Shown here one piece after another: positions 23,355-35,716 of a stretch of DNA of 64,000 nucleotides. A program made the translations under genes and the position numbers. Position 1 is the stretch's first letter; each line of letters starts with the position of its first letter. The stretch is from Paracoccus aminovorans (lineage in GTDB: Bacteria > Pseudomonadota > Alphaproteobacteria > Rhodobacterales > Rhodobacteraceae). Location of the stretch: positions 558,001 to 622,000 of the forward strand of contig NZ_LN832562.1 of assembly GCF_900005615.1 (NCBI RefSeq), given 5' to 3'. The notes under the pieces are model-generated. The model ran no database searches and was not told where the DNA came from. It worked only from the letters and a program-made list of their open reading frames with translations.

Positions 23355-24277
23355 TTCAGCACCCCCCGGGCGCGGGCATCGGCGACCAGCACCGCCAGGG
23401 CGCAGGACAGCCGCCGCGCCCGCAGGGAATCGGCGCGGCTGGTCAGCATGACCGGCACCCGCGCGCCCAGGACGATGCCCGCCGCATCGGCGCCGCCCAG
23501 GAAGATCAGCTGCTTGGCCAGCATGTTGCCGGATTCGATATCGGGCACCAGCAGGATGTCGACCTGCCCGGCCACCGGCGAGACGATGCCCTTTTCCTGC
23601 GCCGCCGCCAGGCTGATCGCATTGTCGAAGGCCAGGGGACCGTCCAGCACCGCGTCGGCGATCTGGCCGCGGTCGGCCATCTTGCACAGCGCCGCCGCGT
23701 CCAGCGTCGCCTGCATCTGCGGATTGACCGTCTCGACCGCGGCCAGGATGGCGACATTGGGCCGCGCAGGTCCCCAAAGCACCCGCCACAGCCCGATGGC
23801 ATTGCGCAGGATGTCGGCCTTGATCGCAAGGTCGGGGGCGATGTTGACCGCGGCGTCTGTGATGATGAAGGGGCGCGGATAGTCCTTGCTGAGCATCAGG
23901 AAGGCATGGCTGATGCGGCGTTCGGTCCGCAGCCCGCATTGCGGATGGATCACCGCGGCCAGCAGCTCGTCCGAATGCAGCGAGCCCTTCATGATCGCGC
24001 CGACCTGCCCGGCCGCGGCCATCTGCGCGGCGGCCGCGGCGGCGGCATGGCTGTGCTCGGTGTCCACGGTCTCGTAGCGGTCGGGGGGATGGCCGGCCTC
24101 GGCCAGGGCGGCACGGATGCGCGCGGCGGGGCCGATCAGCACCGGCTGGATCAGCCCGGCGGCGACGGCATCGTCCACCGCATCGAAAACGCTTCGCTGC
24201 ACCGGGTGGACGACGGCGGTGCGCAGCGGCGGCAGGCCGGCGCAGCGGTCGATCAGGGCCTGATACTGGTCGGTCAT
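23351..24277 (-). CDS. pta: phosphate acetyltransferase (PTA/PTB family)
   Basis: A 308-residue enzyme; ATG 24277 (MTDQYQALIDRCAGLPPLRT). It contains AVVHPVQRSVFDAVDDAVAA, GAIMKGSLHSDELLAAVI, RISHAFLM, FIITDAAVNIAPDL, DGPLAFDNAIS and a final GIVLGARVPVMLTSRADS, all of the PTA/PTB family. It transfers the acetyl group between CoA and phosphate and feeds acetyl phosphate to the overlapping acetate kinase. It has the short single-domain form without the N-terminal DRTGG/P-loop part of long Pta enzymes. Phosphate butyryltransferase activity cannot be excluded. Confidence 0.88.
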   Translation of the reverse strand: MTDQYQALIDRCAGLPPLRTAVVHPVQRSVFDAVDDAVAAGLIQPVLIGPAARIRAALAEAGHPPDRYETVDTEHSHAAAAAAAQMAAAGQVGAIMKGSLHSDELLAAVIHPQCGLRTERRISHAFLMLSKDYPRPFIITDAAVNIAPDLAIKADILRNAIGLWRVLWGPARPNVAILAAVETVNPQMQATLDAAALCKMADRGQIADAVLDGPLAFDNAISLAAAQEKGIVSPVAGQVDILLVPDIESGNMLAKQLIFLGGADAAGIVLGARVPVMLTSRADSLRARRLSCALAVLVADARARGVLK

Positions 24278-24377
24278 GCGTCCCCCCTGTGTTCGGCACC
24301 CCGAGGGGCGTATCGGCCCCGGACGATAGAGAAACCCGGCGCCGCCGCAACCCGTGGTTCCGGCGCGTTTCGTCGCA

Positions 24378-24764
24378 TCAGCCCAGCTCCAGCAGCCGCG
24401 CCATCTCGGCACGCAGTTCGGCCAGTTCGAAGGGCTTGGCGATGAAACCGTCGGCGCCCAGTTCCAGCCCCTTGCGGCGCTCGACCACCGAGCCGCGGGC
24501 GGTCATCATCAGCACGCGCACGCCCTTCAGCGCGGGGTCGGCGCGCATCGCCTCGATGATCTCGTAGCCCGAGATGTCGGGCAGCATGATGTCGAGCAGC
24601 ACCAGGTCGGGATGCAGCGCGCGGATGCGGGCGATGGCCTCGCGGCCCCGGGCGACGCGCTCATGCGCATAGCCCTGCCGGGCCAGCACGAATTCGATGG
24701 CCAGCGCGATGCTGTCCTCGTCCTCGACAACCAGGACGGTTTGCCTGTGCAAGTCAGCCGTCAT
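24378..24764 (-). CDS. single-domain response regulator (CheY-like)
   Basis: A 128-residue receiver-only protein. It has VLVVEDEDSIALAIEFVLAR (acidic pocket EDED), the phospho-acceptor Asp in LVLLDIMLPDISGYEII, the conserved Thr in VLMMTARGS and the Lys in FIAKPFE. There is no output domain, so it acts on a partner protein or as a phosphate shuttle. No kinase is adjacent. It lies between pta/ackA and the acetate uptake genes in the same orientation, so a link to acetate metabolism is possible. Confidence 0.88.
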   Translation of the reverse strand: MTADLHRQTVLVVEDEDSIALAIEFVLARQGYAHERVARGREAIARIRALHPDLVLLDIMLPDISGYEIIEAMRADPALKGVRVLMMTARGSVVERRKGLELGADGFIAKPFELAELRAEMARLLELG

Positions 24765-24864
24765 CCTGTCCTCGCGATCAGGGCCGGAAAAGCGGCGCGC
24801 CGGGAAGGCACGCCGCCGTCTTGCGAAGCGGTCGGGGCGGACCTGCCGCCCCGGCCGGGGACCC

Positions 24865-26583
24865 TCAGTGCGACGAGGCCTCAGACGCGCCGATCCCGGT
24901 TTCCGAGCGCACCTGCTGGGCCGGGAAGCCCGCGCGGTCGATGCGTGCCCGCTGGCCCTTATCGGTGATCGAGAACAGCCAGATGCCGAGGAAGGCGAGC
25001 GTCATCGAGAACAGCGCCGGCGAGGTATAGGGGAAGGGCGCCGAGCCGACGGGATTGCCCAGCGTCGCTTCCCACACCGAGGGCGACAGCACCGTCAGCA
25101 CCACCGAGGAGACCAGCCCCAGGAAGCCGCCGATCACGGCGCCGCGGGTGGTGCAATCCTTCCACAGCACGGACATGAAAAGCACCGGGAAGTTGGCCGA
25201 GGCGGCGACGGCGAAGGCCAGCGACACCATGAAGGCGATGTTCTGGTTCTTGAAGGCGATGCCCAGCACCACCGCGACGATGCCAAGCGCGATGGTGGTC
25301 ATGCGCGACACCCGCAGCTCGCTGCCCGGTTCCGGGTTGCCCTTCTTGATCACGGTCGCATAGAGGTCGTGGCTGACCGCCGAGGCGCCCGAGAGCGTCA
25401 GGCCGGCGACCACCGCCAGGATGGTGGCGAAGGCCACGGCCGAGATGAAGCCCAGGAAGACGTTGCCGCCGACCGCATGGGCCAGATGCACGGCCGCCAT
25501 GTTGTTGCCGCCCATCAGCTTGCCGTCCGCGCCCAGGAAGTCGGGGTTGGTCAGCACGAAGGTGATGGCGCCGAAGCCGATGATGAAGGTCAGAAGATAG
25601 AAATAGCCGATCCAGCCGGTCGCCCACATCACCGACTTGCGCGCTTCCTTGGCGCTGGGGACGGTGAAGAAGCGCATCAGGATATGCGGAAGGCCCGCGG
25701 TGCCGAACATCAGCGCCATGCCGAAGCTGATGGCCGAGATCGGGTCCTTGATGAAGGTGCCCGGGCCCATGATCGACTGGCCGGCGGCGGCCGCCGCCTC
25801 GGGCGTGGTGTCGGGCGTGGCCGCGGCCAGCTCGGTCTTGACGCGCACGGCGTCGGCAAACATGGCCTCGGGCGAGAAGCCGTATTTCCACAGCACCATG
25901 AAGGACATGAACGAGGCGCCGCCCAAGAGCAGGCAGGCCTTGATGATCTGCACCCAGGTCGTCGCGGTCATGCCGCCGAAGAGCACATAGACCATCATCA
26001 GCGCGCCGACGATGACCACGGCGATCCAGTAGTCGAGGCCGAAGAGCAGCTCGATCAGCGAGCCGGCGCCGACCATCTGCGCGATCAGGTAGAAAGCGAC
26101 CACGACCAGCGTGCCCGAGGCGGCAAAGATCCGCACCGGCGTCTGGGCGAAGCGGAAGGCGGCCACGTCGGCAAAGGTGAACTTGCCGAGGTTGCGCAGG
26201 CGTTCCGCCATCAGGAAGGTCAGGATCGGCCAGCCGACCAGGAAGCCGATGGAATAGATCAGCCCGTCATAGCCCGAGGTCATCACCGCGGCCGAAATCC
26301 CCAGAAACGAGGCCGCGGACATATAGTCGCCCGCGATGGCGAGCCCGTTCTGGAAGCCCGAGATGCCGCCGCCGGCGGTATAGAAATCCGCCGCCGACTT
26401 GGTTTTCGCGGCGGCCCATTTGGTAATAAACAGCGTCAGCACCACGAAACCCGCGAACATGATGATCGCGGTCCAGTTGGTGGCCTGCTTCTCGCCTCCG
26501 CCCTGGATGGCGTCGGCCAGGGCCAGGCCCGGAACCAGCGCCATCGCGGCAGCGGCGGCAAGGCGTTCGGTGATGCGGCTCAT
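24865..26583 (-). CDS. actP: acetate/cation symporter ActP
   Basis: A 572-residue sodium:solute symporter. ATG 26583 overlaps the DUF485 stop (ATGA). An N-terminal signal-like segment (residues about 1-25, [12 protein letters not shown]) is followed by about 13 hydrophobic helices. SSS-family features include [40 protein letters not shown] and [24 protein letters not shown] sequence (here starting at about 25390). It imports acetate and similar short acids with a cation across the inner membrane for acs. The order acs, DUF485, actP matches E. coli acs-yjcH-actP. Confidence 0.93.
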   Translation of the reverse strand: MSRITERLAAAAAMALVPGLALADAIQGGGEKQATNWTAIIMFAGFVVLTLFITKWAAAKTKSAADFYTAGGGISGFQNGLAIAGDYMSAASFLGISAAVMTSGYDGLIYSIGFLVGWPILTFLMAERLRNLGKFTFADVAAFRFAQTPVRIFAASGTLVVVAFYLIAQMVGAGSLIELLFGLDYWIAVVIVGALMMVYVLFGGMTATTWVQIIKACLLLGGASFMSFMVLWKYGFSPEAMFADAVRVKTELAAATPDTTPEAAAAAGQSIMGPGTFIKDPISAISFGMALMFGTAGLPHILMRFFTVPSAKEARKSVMWATGWIGYFYLLTFIIGFGAITFVLTNPDFLGADGKLMGGNNMAAVHLAHAVGGNVFLGFISAVAFATILAVVAGLTLSGASAVSHDLYATVIKKGNPEPGSELRVSRMTTIALGIVAVVLGIAFKNQNIAFMVSLAFAVAASANFPVLFMSVLWKDCTTRGAVIGGFLGLVSSVVLTVLSPSVWEATLGNPVGSAPFPYTSPALFSMTLAFLGIWLFSITDKGQRARIDRAGFPAQQVRSETGIGASEASSH

Positions 26584-26888
26584 TTCAGCGCCTCCCGCTT
26601 GATCTTTTCGCTCAGGTCGTCGAACTGGCTGTTGGCGCGGCGCACGTAGATGCCGGTGACGACGATGGTGAAGATGATGACGCCGAAGCCCAGGGGGATG
26701 CCCCAGGTCATCACGCCGTCGCCGATGCGCGCCGCCAGGGCCTCCTTGTCGAAGGCGATCAGCAGGATATAGCCGTAATAGACCACCAGCATGGCGATGG
26801 TCAGGATCCAGCCGAAGCGCGATCTTGTCGATTTCAGCAGCTGATAATTCGGATCCGCGGCGATCCGATCTGCCAGGTTCTGTTCCAT
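26580..26888 (-). CDS. yjcH: DUF485 membrane protein (YjcH-like)
   Basis: A 102-residue inner-membrane protein with two hydrophobic helices ([40 protein letters not shown]) and the DUF485 pattern ([17 protein letters not shown] at the start, [12 protein letters not shown] at the end). ATG 26888 has GGAGG 12 bases upstream; an alternative GTG at 26906 exists. It is overlapped by actP, so it probably assists assembly or regulation of the symporter. Confidence 0.9.
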   Translation of the reverse strand: MEQNLADRIAADPNYQLLKSTRSRFGWILTIAMLVVYYGYILLIAFDKEALAARIGDGVMTWGIPLGFGVIIFTIVVTGIYVRRANSQFDDLSEKIKREALK

Positions 26889-27019
26889 TTTCGTGAGTTC
26901 CTCCACTGCACTGCTGCGATCGGGTCGGCCGGGCGGTCCTCCTCCGCGCGGTGAGCCGTTCCTTGACTTGCATGGGTGTCGCGGCGCCGGCAGCCTTCTC
27001 CGGGCAAGCCGCGACCGGC

Positions 27020-27041
27020 CCGCGGGCGACGCCGCCCGCGG
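27020..27041. terminator. 9-bp GC stem-loop between acs and DUF485
   Basis: CCGCGGGCG, four-base loop ACGC, CGCCCGCGG. It stands 44 bp after the acs stop. No T-run follows on the minus strand, so it may reduce read-through or protect the acs mRNA 3' end rather than act as a full terminator. Confidence 0.45.
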
Positions 27042-27084
27042 TCTTGGACAGGCAGGGCCCGGCGCCGAAGCGCCGGATCCCGCG

Positions 27085-29040
<1,956 letters not shown>

Positions 29041-29347
29041 GACGGGCCTCCTCTTCTGGCGATGCGGCTGGTTCCGCGCGGCCGCACCCTCCTCTGGTGC
29101 TGTGGCCGGGCTTCGGCATTCCGATGGGATGGAATGTTAATATGAGTTTTCATTTTTAGTAAACCATTTTTTTCAAAAGAGAATTTTGTAAAAAAATTGA
29201 CGGGACAGGCTGCGGTTTTGTAAATTGTTCACAAAAGCGTGTCGCGTCGGCGTGACGGGCGCGGGCGGGGCTGCCGCGGCCTTGCTGGACAGCCCGCCAA
29301 CCCCCACGCTAGACACGAAGAACCAAGAGATCCAGCAGGGCGAGTAG
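29041..29347. promoter_or_regulatory. AT-rich divergent control region of acs and the SmoC-type regulator
   Basis: The 300 bp between the two divergent genes contain an island of about 110 bp (29135-29245) far richer in A/T than its surroundings. Inside are two inverted repeats: a T-run, CAAAA, GAGAA, TTTTG, A-run (about 29165-29197), and CGgTTTTGT-N9-ACAAAAgCG (29213-29239). The motif TTTTGTAAA occurs twice in the same direction (about 29184 and 29216). These are probable binding sites for an acetate-pathway or sugar regulator. Confidence 0.5.
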
Positions 29348-30280
29348 ATGTCGAACCAGGGCCGGAAACTGGAACAGGCGGCCAAGGCCGCGTGGCTTTC
29401 CCATGTCGCCGGCAAGACCCAGGACGAGATCGCCGGGATCATGGGCGTTTCGCGCCAGACCGCGCAGCGGCTGGTCGCCCAGGCCGTGGCCGAGGGGCTG
29501 GTCAAGATCCGCATCGACCACCCTTTCGCGCATTGCATGGACCTGGCCGAGGGGCTGCGGCGACGCTGGGGACTGACCTTCTGCCAGGTGGCGCCCTCGG
29601 ACGCGCCCGAGGCCGGGGTGGCGCTGATACTGGCCGACGCGGTCGAGCAATGGCTGCGCCGGCCCGAACCGCTGACCCTGGCCATCGGCACCGGCCGCAC
29701 CCTGCGCGCCGCCATCGCGCAGCTGCCGCATCTCGACTGCCCGCAGCACCGCATCGTGTCGCTGACCGGGAATATCGCGCCGGACGGCTCGACCGCCTAT
29801 TACAACGTGCTGTTCACGCTGTCGGACCTGGTCACGGCGCGCAGCTTTCCGCTGCCGCTGCCGGTCATCGCCCCGACCATGCGCGAGCGCCGGGCGGTGA
29901 ACGGCCAGCCCAGCATCGAGCGGCTGATCCGCATGTCCGCCGATGCCGCCGTGGCCTTCGTCGGCATCGGCACCGTCGGCGCCGGGGCGCCGCTGATGCT
30001 GGACGGCTTCCTGTCGCAGCCCGATCTGGACGCGCTGGTCGCGGCCGGCGCGGTGGGCGAGATCACCGGCTGGGCCTATGACGCCGAGGGCCGGCTGATC
30101 GAGGGGCTCAGCAACGACCGCGTCGCCTCGGCCCCGATCCCGCCGCGCGAGACGACGCTGGTGATCGGCGCGGCCCATGGCGCCGAAAAGGTGCCGGCGA
30201 TCCGCGGCGCGCTGCAAGGCCGGCTGATCGGCGGGCTGATCACCGATGCCGGCACGGCGGCGGCGCTGCTGAAGGGCTGA
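29348..30280 (+). CDS. smoC: SorC-family sugar-binding transcriptional regulator (SmoC-like)
   Basis: A 310-residue regulator. Residues about 10-60 form the N-terminal helix-turn-helix (KTQDEIAGIMGVSRQTAQRL, VAQAVAEGLV). The rest is the SorC/DeoR sugar-phosphate-binding domain (IGTGRTLRAAIAQLPHLDCP; VSLTGNIAPDGSTAYYNVLF; VGIGTVGAGAPLMLDGFL; GEITGWAYDAEGRLI). Its closest known context is SmoC, activator of the Rhodobacter polyol operon. It is convergent with that operon here (stops 2 bp apart) and is expected to bind the palindrome before the binding-protein gene. Whether it activates or represses cannot be told. Confidence 0.85.
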   Translation: MSNQGRKLEQAAKAAWLSHVAGKTQDEIAGIMGVSRQTAQRLVAQAVAEGLVKIRIDHPFAHCMDLAEGLRRRWGLTFCQVAPSDAPEAGVALILADAVEQWLRRPEPLTLAIGTGRTLRAAIAQLPHLDCPQHRIVSLTGNIAPDGSTAYYNVLFTLSDLVTARSFPLPLPVIAPTMRERRAVNGQPSIERLIRMSADAAVAFVGIGTVGAGAPLMLDGFLSQPDLDALVAAGAVGEITGWAYDAEGRLIEGLSNDRVASAPIPPRETTLVIGAAHGAEKVPAIRGALQGRLIGGLITDAGTAAALLKG

Positions 30281-30282
30281 GC

Positions 30283-31728
30283 CTACATCGCCACGATCTC
30301 GGCTCGCTGCTGCTGCATGCGCAGGAAGATGCGCCAATCGCGTTCGCGCCGCGCCCGGGCGGCAGGGTCGGGGCGGGTGACCTCGACCGGGCGGGCGAAG
30401 CGGGCGCGGGCCGCGCGGATGCCGCCCGCCAGCGGCGCCGCGGCGGCGATGGCGGTGCCGCGAAGCACCGCGTCCTCGGGCTGCCAGTGGATCTCGGCCC
30501 CGGTCGCGTCGGCATAGAGCTGGCGCAGCAGCGGCGCGCGGGCCTGCCCGCCGGCCATGGCCAGCCGCGGCGGCGCCAGGCCCATATGGGCGATGACCTG
30601 TCGCGTTCCCAGCGCGATCCCCACTGCCGCGCGCCAGTAGAGCCCGTCCAGCGCCGCGATGCTGCCATCGAGCGCAAGCCCGTGGATCGTCCCGCGCGTC
30701 AGCGGGTCGGCAAAGGGCGTGCGGCTGCCCTTGAAATCGGGCAGGATGTGCAGCCCCTCGCCCGGCTCGGCCGGGGCCGCCGCGATCCGGGCCAGGATGT
30801 CGTCATGGGTCGCGGGCCGAGGATACATCCGGCGCACCTGTTCCAGAGCCGCGCCGGTGGCGGACTGGCCGCCCTCGCTGACCGCTTCGCCCGGCAGGAT
30901 GGCACCAAGATAGGGCCCCCACAGCGCCGGCGCGGGACCCAGCCCGGCGGCCATGACGCAGTTCGAGGTGCCGGCGATCAGCGCCGGCATGTCGGGCGCC
31001 GCCCCCAGCGCCCCGGCAAAGGCATCGATCAGCCCGGCCGCGACCGGGGTGCCGGGCGCAAGCCCCAGTTCGGGTGCACCCTGTGCCGACAGCGGCCCGA
31101 TCGCCGCCCCCGGCGCCAGTACCGGGCCGGGGCGCGGAAAACCCGAGATGCCGGCGCAGGCCAGCAGGTCCTCCTGCCAGCCGCCGCGGTCGGGCAGATA
31201 GGCCCATTTCGCCGCCGCCGCGCACAGCGAGCGCGCCTCGATGCCGGTGGCGCGAAAGGCCAGGTGGTCGCAAAGGTCGCGGACGCCGGCCAGCGTGGCC
31301 CAGACCTCGGGCCGGTGCCGGGCCAGCCACATCAGCTTGGGCGTCTGCATCTCGGGCGAGACCGCGCCGCCGGCCCGGGCGACCACCTCGTGGTCCAGTG
31401 CGTCCAGTTCCCGCGCCTCGGCCACGGCGCGGTGGTCGTGCCAGGCGATGACGTCGGGGGCAAAGCCCGGCGCCTCGACCACCAGCGAACAGGTGGCGTC
31501 GAAGGCCAGCGCCCCGATCTGGCCCGGGCTGGCGCCGGCCAGGCGACGTGCCTCGGCCAGGGCTTCGGCAACCGCCTGCCAGATCTCGGCGAAATCGTGC
31601 CCGGCCTGCCCGTCCGGGCCGGCGATGGTGGCAAATCCGCAGCTGGCGCGGGCCAGAAGCCGCCCCTCGGCCGAGAACAGCCCCGCCCGTGCGCGGGCCG
31701 AGCCCACATCCACCGCCGCGATCAGCAA
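30283..31728 (-). CDS. FGGY-family pentulose kinase
   Basis: A 481-residue carbohydrate kinase. The start is a TTG codon at 31728 (LLIAAVDVGSARARAGLF); no ATG or GTG fits the N-terminal phosphate-binding strand better. It has ALAFDATCSLVV, the catalytic-Asp-type AWHDHRAVAEARELDALDHE, and the FGGY C-terminal domain (GTSNCVMAAG; MGLAPPRLAMAGGQARAPLL; EDAVLRGTAIAAAAPLAGG). HDHRA and SPEMQTPKLMWLARHRPEVW resemble the D-ribulokinase subgroup, but xylulokinase is equally possible from context. It phosphorylates the ketose made by the neighbouring polyol dehydrogenase. Confidence 0.8.
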   Translation of the reverse strand: MLIAAVDVGSARARAGLFSAEGRLLARASCGFATIAGPDGQAGHDFAEIWQAVAEALAEARRLAGASPGQIGALAFDATCSLVVEAPGFAPDVIAWHDHRAVAEARELDALDHEVVARAGGAVSPEMQTPKLMWLARHRPEVWATLAGVRDLCDHLAFRATGIEARSLCAAAAKWAYLPDRGGWQEDLLACAGISGFPRPGPVLAPGAAIGPLSAQGAPELGLAPGTPVAAGLIDAFAGALGAAPDMPALIAGTSNCVMAAGLGPAPALWGPYLGAILPGEAVSEGGQSATGAALEQVRRMYPRPATHDDILARIAAAPAEPGEGLHILPDFKGSRTPFADPLTRGTIHGLALDGSIAALDGLYWRAAVGIALGTRQVIAHMGLAPPRLAMAGGQARAPLLRQLYADATGAEIHWQPEDAVLRGTAIAAAAPLAGGIRAARARFARPVEVTRPDPAARARRERDWRIFLRMQQQRAEIVAM

Positions 31729-31742
31729 AGACCCACCCTTCC

Positions 31743-32399
31743 CTAGCGCAATCCGGCCAGAGTTTTGGGCAAATCCGCGGCATGGTCAATCAGCGCGTCC
31801 GGGCTTTCGGCCGCCAGCCGCTGGGCCAGATGCGCGGCGCCGGCATGGCTGCCGCCCAGAAAGCCGATGGCGCGCATGCCGGCGGCGCGGGCGGCGCGCA
31901 GCCCGGCCGGGCTGTCCTCGATCACCACGCAATCGCCGGGCGCCATGCCCAGCCGGTCGGCGGCCAGCAGGAACAGGTCGGGCGCGGGCTTGCCATGCTC
32001 GACCAGGGCGGCGGAATAGACATGCGGGCCAAAGACCGGCGCGAGCCCGGTCAGCGCCAGCGACAGCGCCAGCCGGTCGGGCGCGCTGGACGAGGCGACG
32101 GCGCGCGGCCCCGCGATCCCGGCCAGCGCCTGAGGCATCCCCTCGACCGGGCGCAGGTCGCGGCGAAAGCGGCGAAACAGCGCCTGCGAAAAGCCCGGCA
32201 GCGCCGGCGCCATGTCGACGCCGTGATCCCGGGCCGCCTCGACGATGGTCAGGATCGAGCGGCCGAGGAATTCGTCATAGATCCGTGCGCTGTCGATCGG
32301 CACGCCCAGGCCATGCAGCAGGGCTTCGAGCTCGGCCACGGCCAGCGGCTCGCTGTCCACGAGCACGCCGTCGCAGTCGAAGATCAGCCCCCGCGCCAC
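31743..32399 (-). CDS. HAD-family sugar phosphatase/phosphomutase
   Basis: A 218-residue haloacid dehalogenase-like hydrolase of the beta-phosphoglucomutase subgroup. Motif I is [16 protein letters not shown] (nucleophile and acid Asp), motif II is [10 protein letters not shown], and motif III/IV is [16 protein letters not shown] with [12 protein letters not shown]. All catalytic residues are present. It is encoded between the dehydrogenase and the kinase of the polyol operon, so it may remove or isomerise a sugar phosphate by-product; the substrate is not known. Confidence 0.88.
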   Translation of the reverse strand: MARGLIFDCDGVLVDSEPLAVAELEALLHGLGVPIDSARIYDEFLGRSILTIVEAARDHGVDMAPALPGFSQALFRRFRRDLRPVEGMPQALAGIAGPRAVASSSAPDRLALSLALTGLAPVFGPHVYSAALVEHGKPAPDLFLLAADRLGMAPGDCVVIEDSPAGLRAARAAGMRAIGFLGGSHAGAAHLAQRLAAESPDALIDHAADLPKTLAGLR

Positions 32400-32402
32400 C
32401 GC

Positions 32403-33866
32403 TCACGCCCCGAGATAGGCGTCGAGCGTGGCCCGTGTCCCCTTGTCCCACAGCATCGCCAGCCAGCGCGCGAAGGGTTGGGCAAAGCGCGGATCCTGCC
32501 CCGTCGCGCCATAGATCTCGGCCATGCCGAGCCAGGCCGATGGATCGGTCCGCGCTGCCTGCGCCTTGGATACGAGGCTGTCCCAGTTCGGGTCGTTCGG
32601 CTCGATCACCGCGCCGCTGTCGGTGACACCCGCGCAATAGCGGCACCACAGCGCCGATTCCAGCGCCAGCCCTTCGACCGGCAGGCCGCGTTCCAGCCGG
32701 TGGGCGATGGTCGGCACGATGAATTTCGGCTGCCGGTTCGAGCCGTCGAGGCAGAGCCGGCGCACGGTGTCGCCGATCTTGGGATTGGCGCAGCGTTCCG
32801 CGACCTTGGCGAAATAGGCCTGCAGGTCGGTGCCCGGGACCGGCGGCACGGCGGGGATGATCTCGTCGGCCTCGATCTTTTCCAGGAAGGCGCGGACCTG
32901 GGCGTCCTGCATCGCCTCATGCACGAAATGGATGTCGAGAAGGCCGGCCGGATAGGCGATCACCGCATGGCCGCCGTTCAGGATGCGGATCTTCATCAGC
33001 TCCCATGGCGTGACGTCGGCGACGAATTCCACCCCGGCTTTCTCCAGCGGCGGGCGGCCGGCGGGGAAATCGTCCTCCAGCACCCATTGGATGAAATCCT
33101 CGCAAAAGACCGGCGCCTCGTCGGGAATGCCGAAATCCTCGCGCACCATGCGGCGTTCGCGGTCGCTGGTGGCGGGGGTGATGCGGTCCACCATGGCGTT
33201 GGGAAAGGCGACATTGGCCAGGATCCACTCGGCCAGTTCCGGGTCCGAAAGGCGCGCGGTCTCCACCACCGCCTCGCGGGTGACGTCGCCGTTATGCGGG
33301 ATGTTGTCGCAGCACATCACGGTAAAGGCCGGATGCCCGGCTGCGCGGCGGGCCTTCAGCCCCGCGACGATCAGGCCGAAGACGGTCTGCGGCGCCTCGG
33401 GCGTTGCCGCATCGGCGGCGATGGCGGGATGCGCGGGGTCGAAATGGCCGGTGGCGGCATCGATGAAATAGCCGCCTTCGGTGATGGTCAGCCCGACGAT
33501 GCGGATCGCCGGATCGGCCAGGGTGGCGATGACGCGCGCATGATCGCCCGGCGCGATGTAATCGACGATCGGCCCCAGCACGCGGGCGTCCGAGCGCTCG
33601 GCCGATTGCTCGACCAGCGTGTAGAGGTGATCCTGCGCCGCCAGCGTGTCGCGCATTTTCGCGTCGCCCGGCATGACCCCGGCGCCGATGATGGCGAAGT
33701 CCTGCGCCAGCCCCATGTTCATCAACCGGTCGAGGTAGAAGGCCTGATGCGCGCGGAAGAAATTGCCGACGCCGAAATGCAGGATGCCGGGGCGCAGACC
33801 GGCGCGGTCATAGCTTGGGCCGGGGTGGGCGAGTTGCGCGAGCGTCTGGTTGGAAAGCCTGTCCAT
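32403..33866 (-). CDS. mtlK: mannitol dehydrogenase-family polyol dehydrogenase
   Basis: A 487-residue enzyme of the long-chain mannitol dehydrogenase family. ATG 33866 has GAGGGACAAG directly before it; an alternative GTG 33878 overlaps the smoK stop. Motifs: GILHFGVGNFFRAHQAFYLD (NAD-binding start), ITEGGYFID, NIPHNGDVTREAV, and KIRILNGGHAVIAYPAGLLD with the catalytic Lys and the conserved His. It oxidises mannitol, arabinitol or sorbitol to the ketose with NAD. It follows directly after the ABC transporter ATPase gene, as in the Rhodobacter smo/mtl operon. No separate smoS (sorbitol dehydrogenase) is present. Confidence 0.9.
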   Translation of the reverse strand: MDRLSNQTLAQLAHPGPSYDRAGLRPGILHFGVGNFFRAHQAFYLDRLMNMGLAQDFAIIGAGVMPGDAKMRDTLAAQDHLYTLVEQSAERSDARVLGPIVDYIAPGDHARVIATLADPAIRIVGLTITEGGYFIDAATGHFDPAHPAIAADAATPEAPQTVFGLIVAGLKARRAAGHPAFTVMCCDNIPHNGDVTREAVVETARLSDPELAEWILANVAFPNAMVDRITPATSDRERRMVREDFGIPDEAPVFCEDFIQWVLEDDFPAGRPPLEKAGVEFVADVTPWELMKIRILNGGHAVIAYPAGLLDIHFVHEAMQDAQVRAFLEKIEADEIIPAVPPVPGTDLQAYFAKVAERCANPKIGDTVRRLCLDGSNRQPKFIVPTIAHRLERGLPVEGLALESALWCRYCAGVTDSGAVIEPNDPNWDSLVSKAQAARTDPSAWLGMAEIYGATGQDPRFAQPFARWLAMLWDKGTRATLDAYLGA

Positions 33867-33874
33867 CTTGTCCC

Positions 33875-34873
<999 letters not shown>

Positions 34874-34882
34874 CGTGTTACC

Positions 34883-35713
34883 TCACTTCACCGCGCCGAA
34901 GGTCAGGCCGCGCACGAGTTGCTTCTGGCTGAACCAGCCCAGGATCAGGATCGGGGCGATGGCCATGGTGCTCGCCGCCGAGAGTTTCGCGTAGAACAGC
35001 CCCTCGGGGCTGGAATAGCTGGCGATGAAGGTCGTCAGCGGCGCCGCCTTGCTGGTGGTCAGGTTCAGCGTCCAGAACGCCTCGTTCCAGGCCAGGATGA
35101 CGTTCAGCAGCAGCGTCGAGGCGATGCCGGGCACCGCCATGGGCGTCAGGACGTGGATGATCTCCTTGGACAGGCTGGCACCGTCCATGCGCGCGGCTTC
35201 CAGTATTTCCGCAGGAATCTCGCGGAAGTATGTGTAAAGCATCCAGATTATGATCGGCAGGTTGATCAGCATCAGCACCACGGTGATGCCCAGCCGGGTG
35301 TCCAGCAGCCCCCAGGACCGGAACAGCAGATACATCGGGATCAGCACCCCGGCCGCCGGCATCATCTTGGTCGACAGCATCCACATCAGCAGGTCCTTGG
35401 TCCGCTTCGCCGGCTGGAAGGCCATGGACCAGGCGGCGGGAACCGCGATAAGCAGGCCCAGAAGCGTCGAGCCGACCGAGATGATGACCGAGTTCAGGAA
35501 ATGCCGGAAATAGGGCGAGCGGGACTGCACCTCGGCATAGTTCTGGGTCGTCCAGTCGAAGAACAGGAACTTCGGCGGGCTGGCGATGGCGTCCGCCTCG
35601 GACTTGAAGCTGGTCAGGATCGTCCACAGGATCGGGAAGAAGATCAGCAGCGCCACGCCCCAGGCCAGGATGGTGAAGGTCCAGCGGCGGGTGGTTGTGA
35701 CTGTGCGGGCCAT
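34883..35713 (-). CDS. smoG: polyol ABC transporter permease (SmoG/MalG type)
   Basis: A 276-residue inner-membrane protein with six hydrophobic helices. The EAA loop that contacts the ATPase is visible as EILEAARMDGASLSKEIIHV, followed by LTPMAVPG. The protein ends with QKQLVRGLTFGAVK, the usual MalG-type ending. It pairs with the SmoF permease, which ends 3 bp upstream of this start. Confidence 0.92.
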   Translation of the reverse strand: MARTVTTTRRWTFTILAWGVALLIFFPILWTILTSFKSEADAIASPPKFLFFDWTTQNYAEVQSRSPYFRHFLNSVIISVGSTLLGLLIAVPAAWSMAFQPAKRTKDLLMWMLSTKMMPAAGVLIPMYLLFRSWGLLDTRLGITVVLMLINLPIIIWMLYTYFREIPAEILEAARMDGASLSKEIIHVLTPMAVPGIASTLLLNVILAWNEAFWTLNLTTSKAAPLTTFIASYSSPEGLFYAKLSAASTMAIAPILILGWFSQKQLVRGLTFGAVK

Positions 35714-35716
35714 GGG

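Noticed and set aside
24697..26649. Plus-strand open frame of 650 codons opposite actP
   Set aside because: Composed of His/Arg/Gly-rich sequence antisense to a conserved symporter; no independent support.
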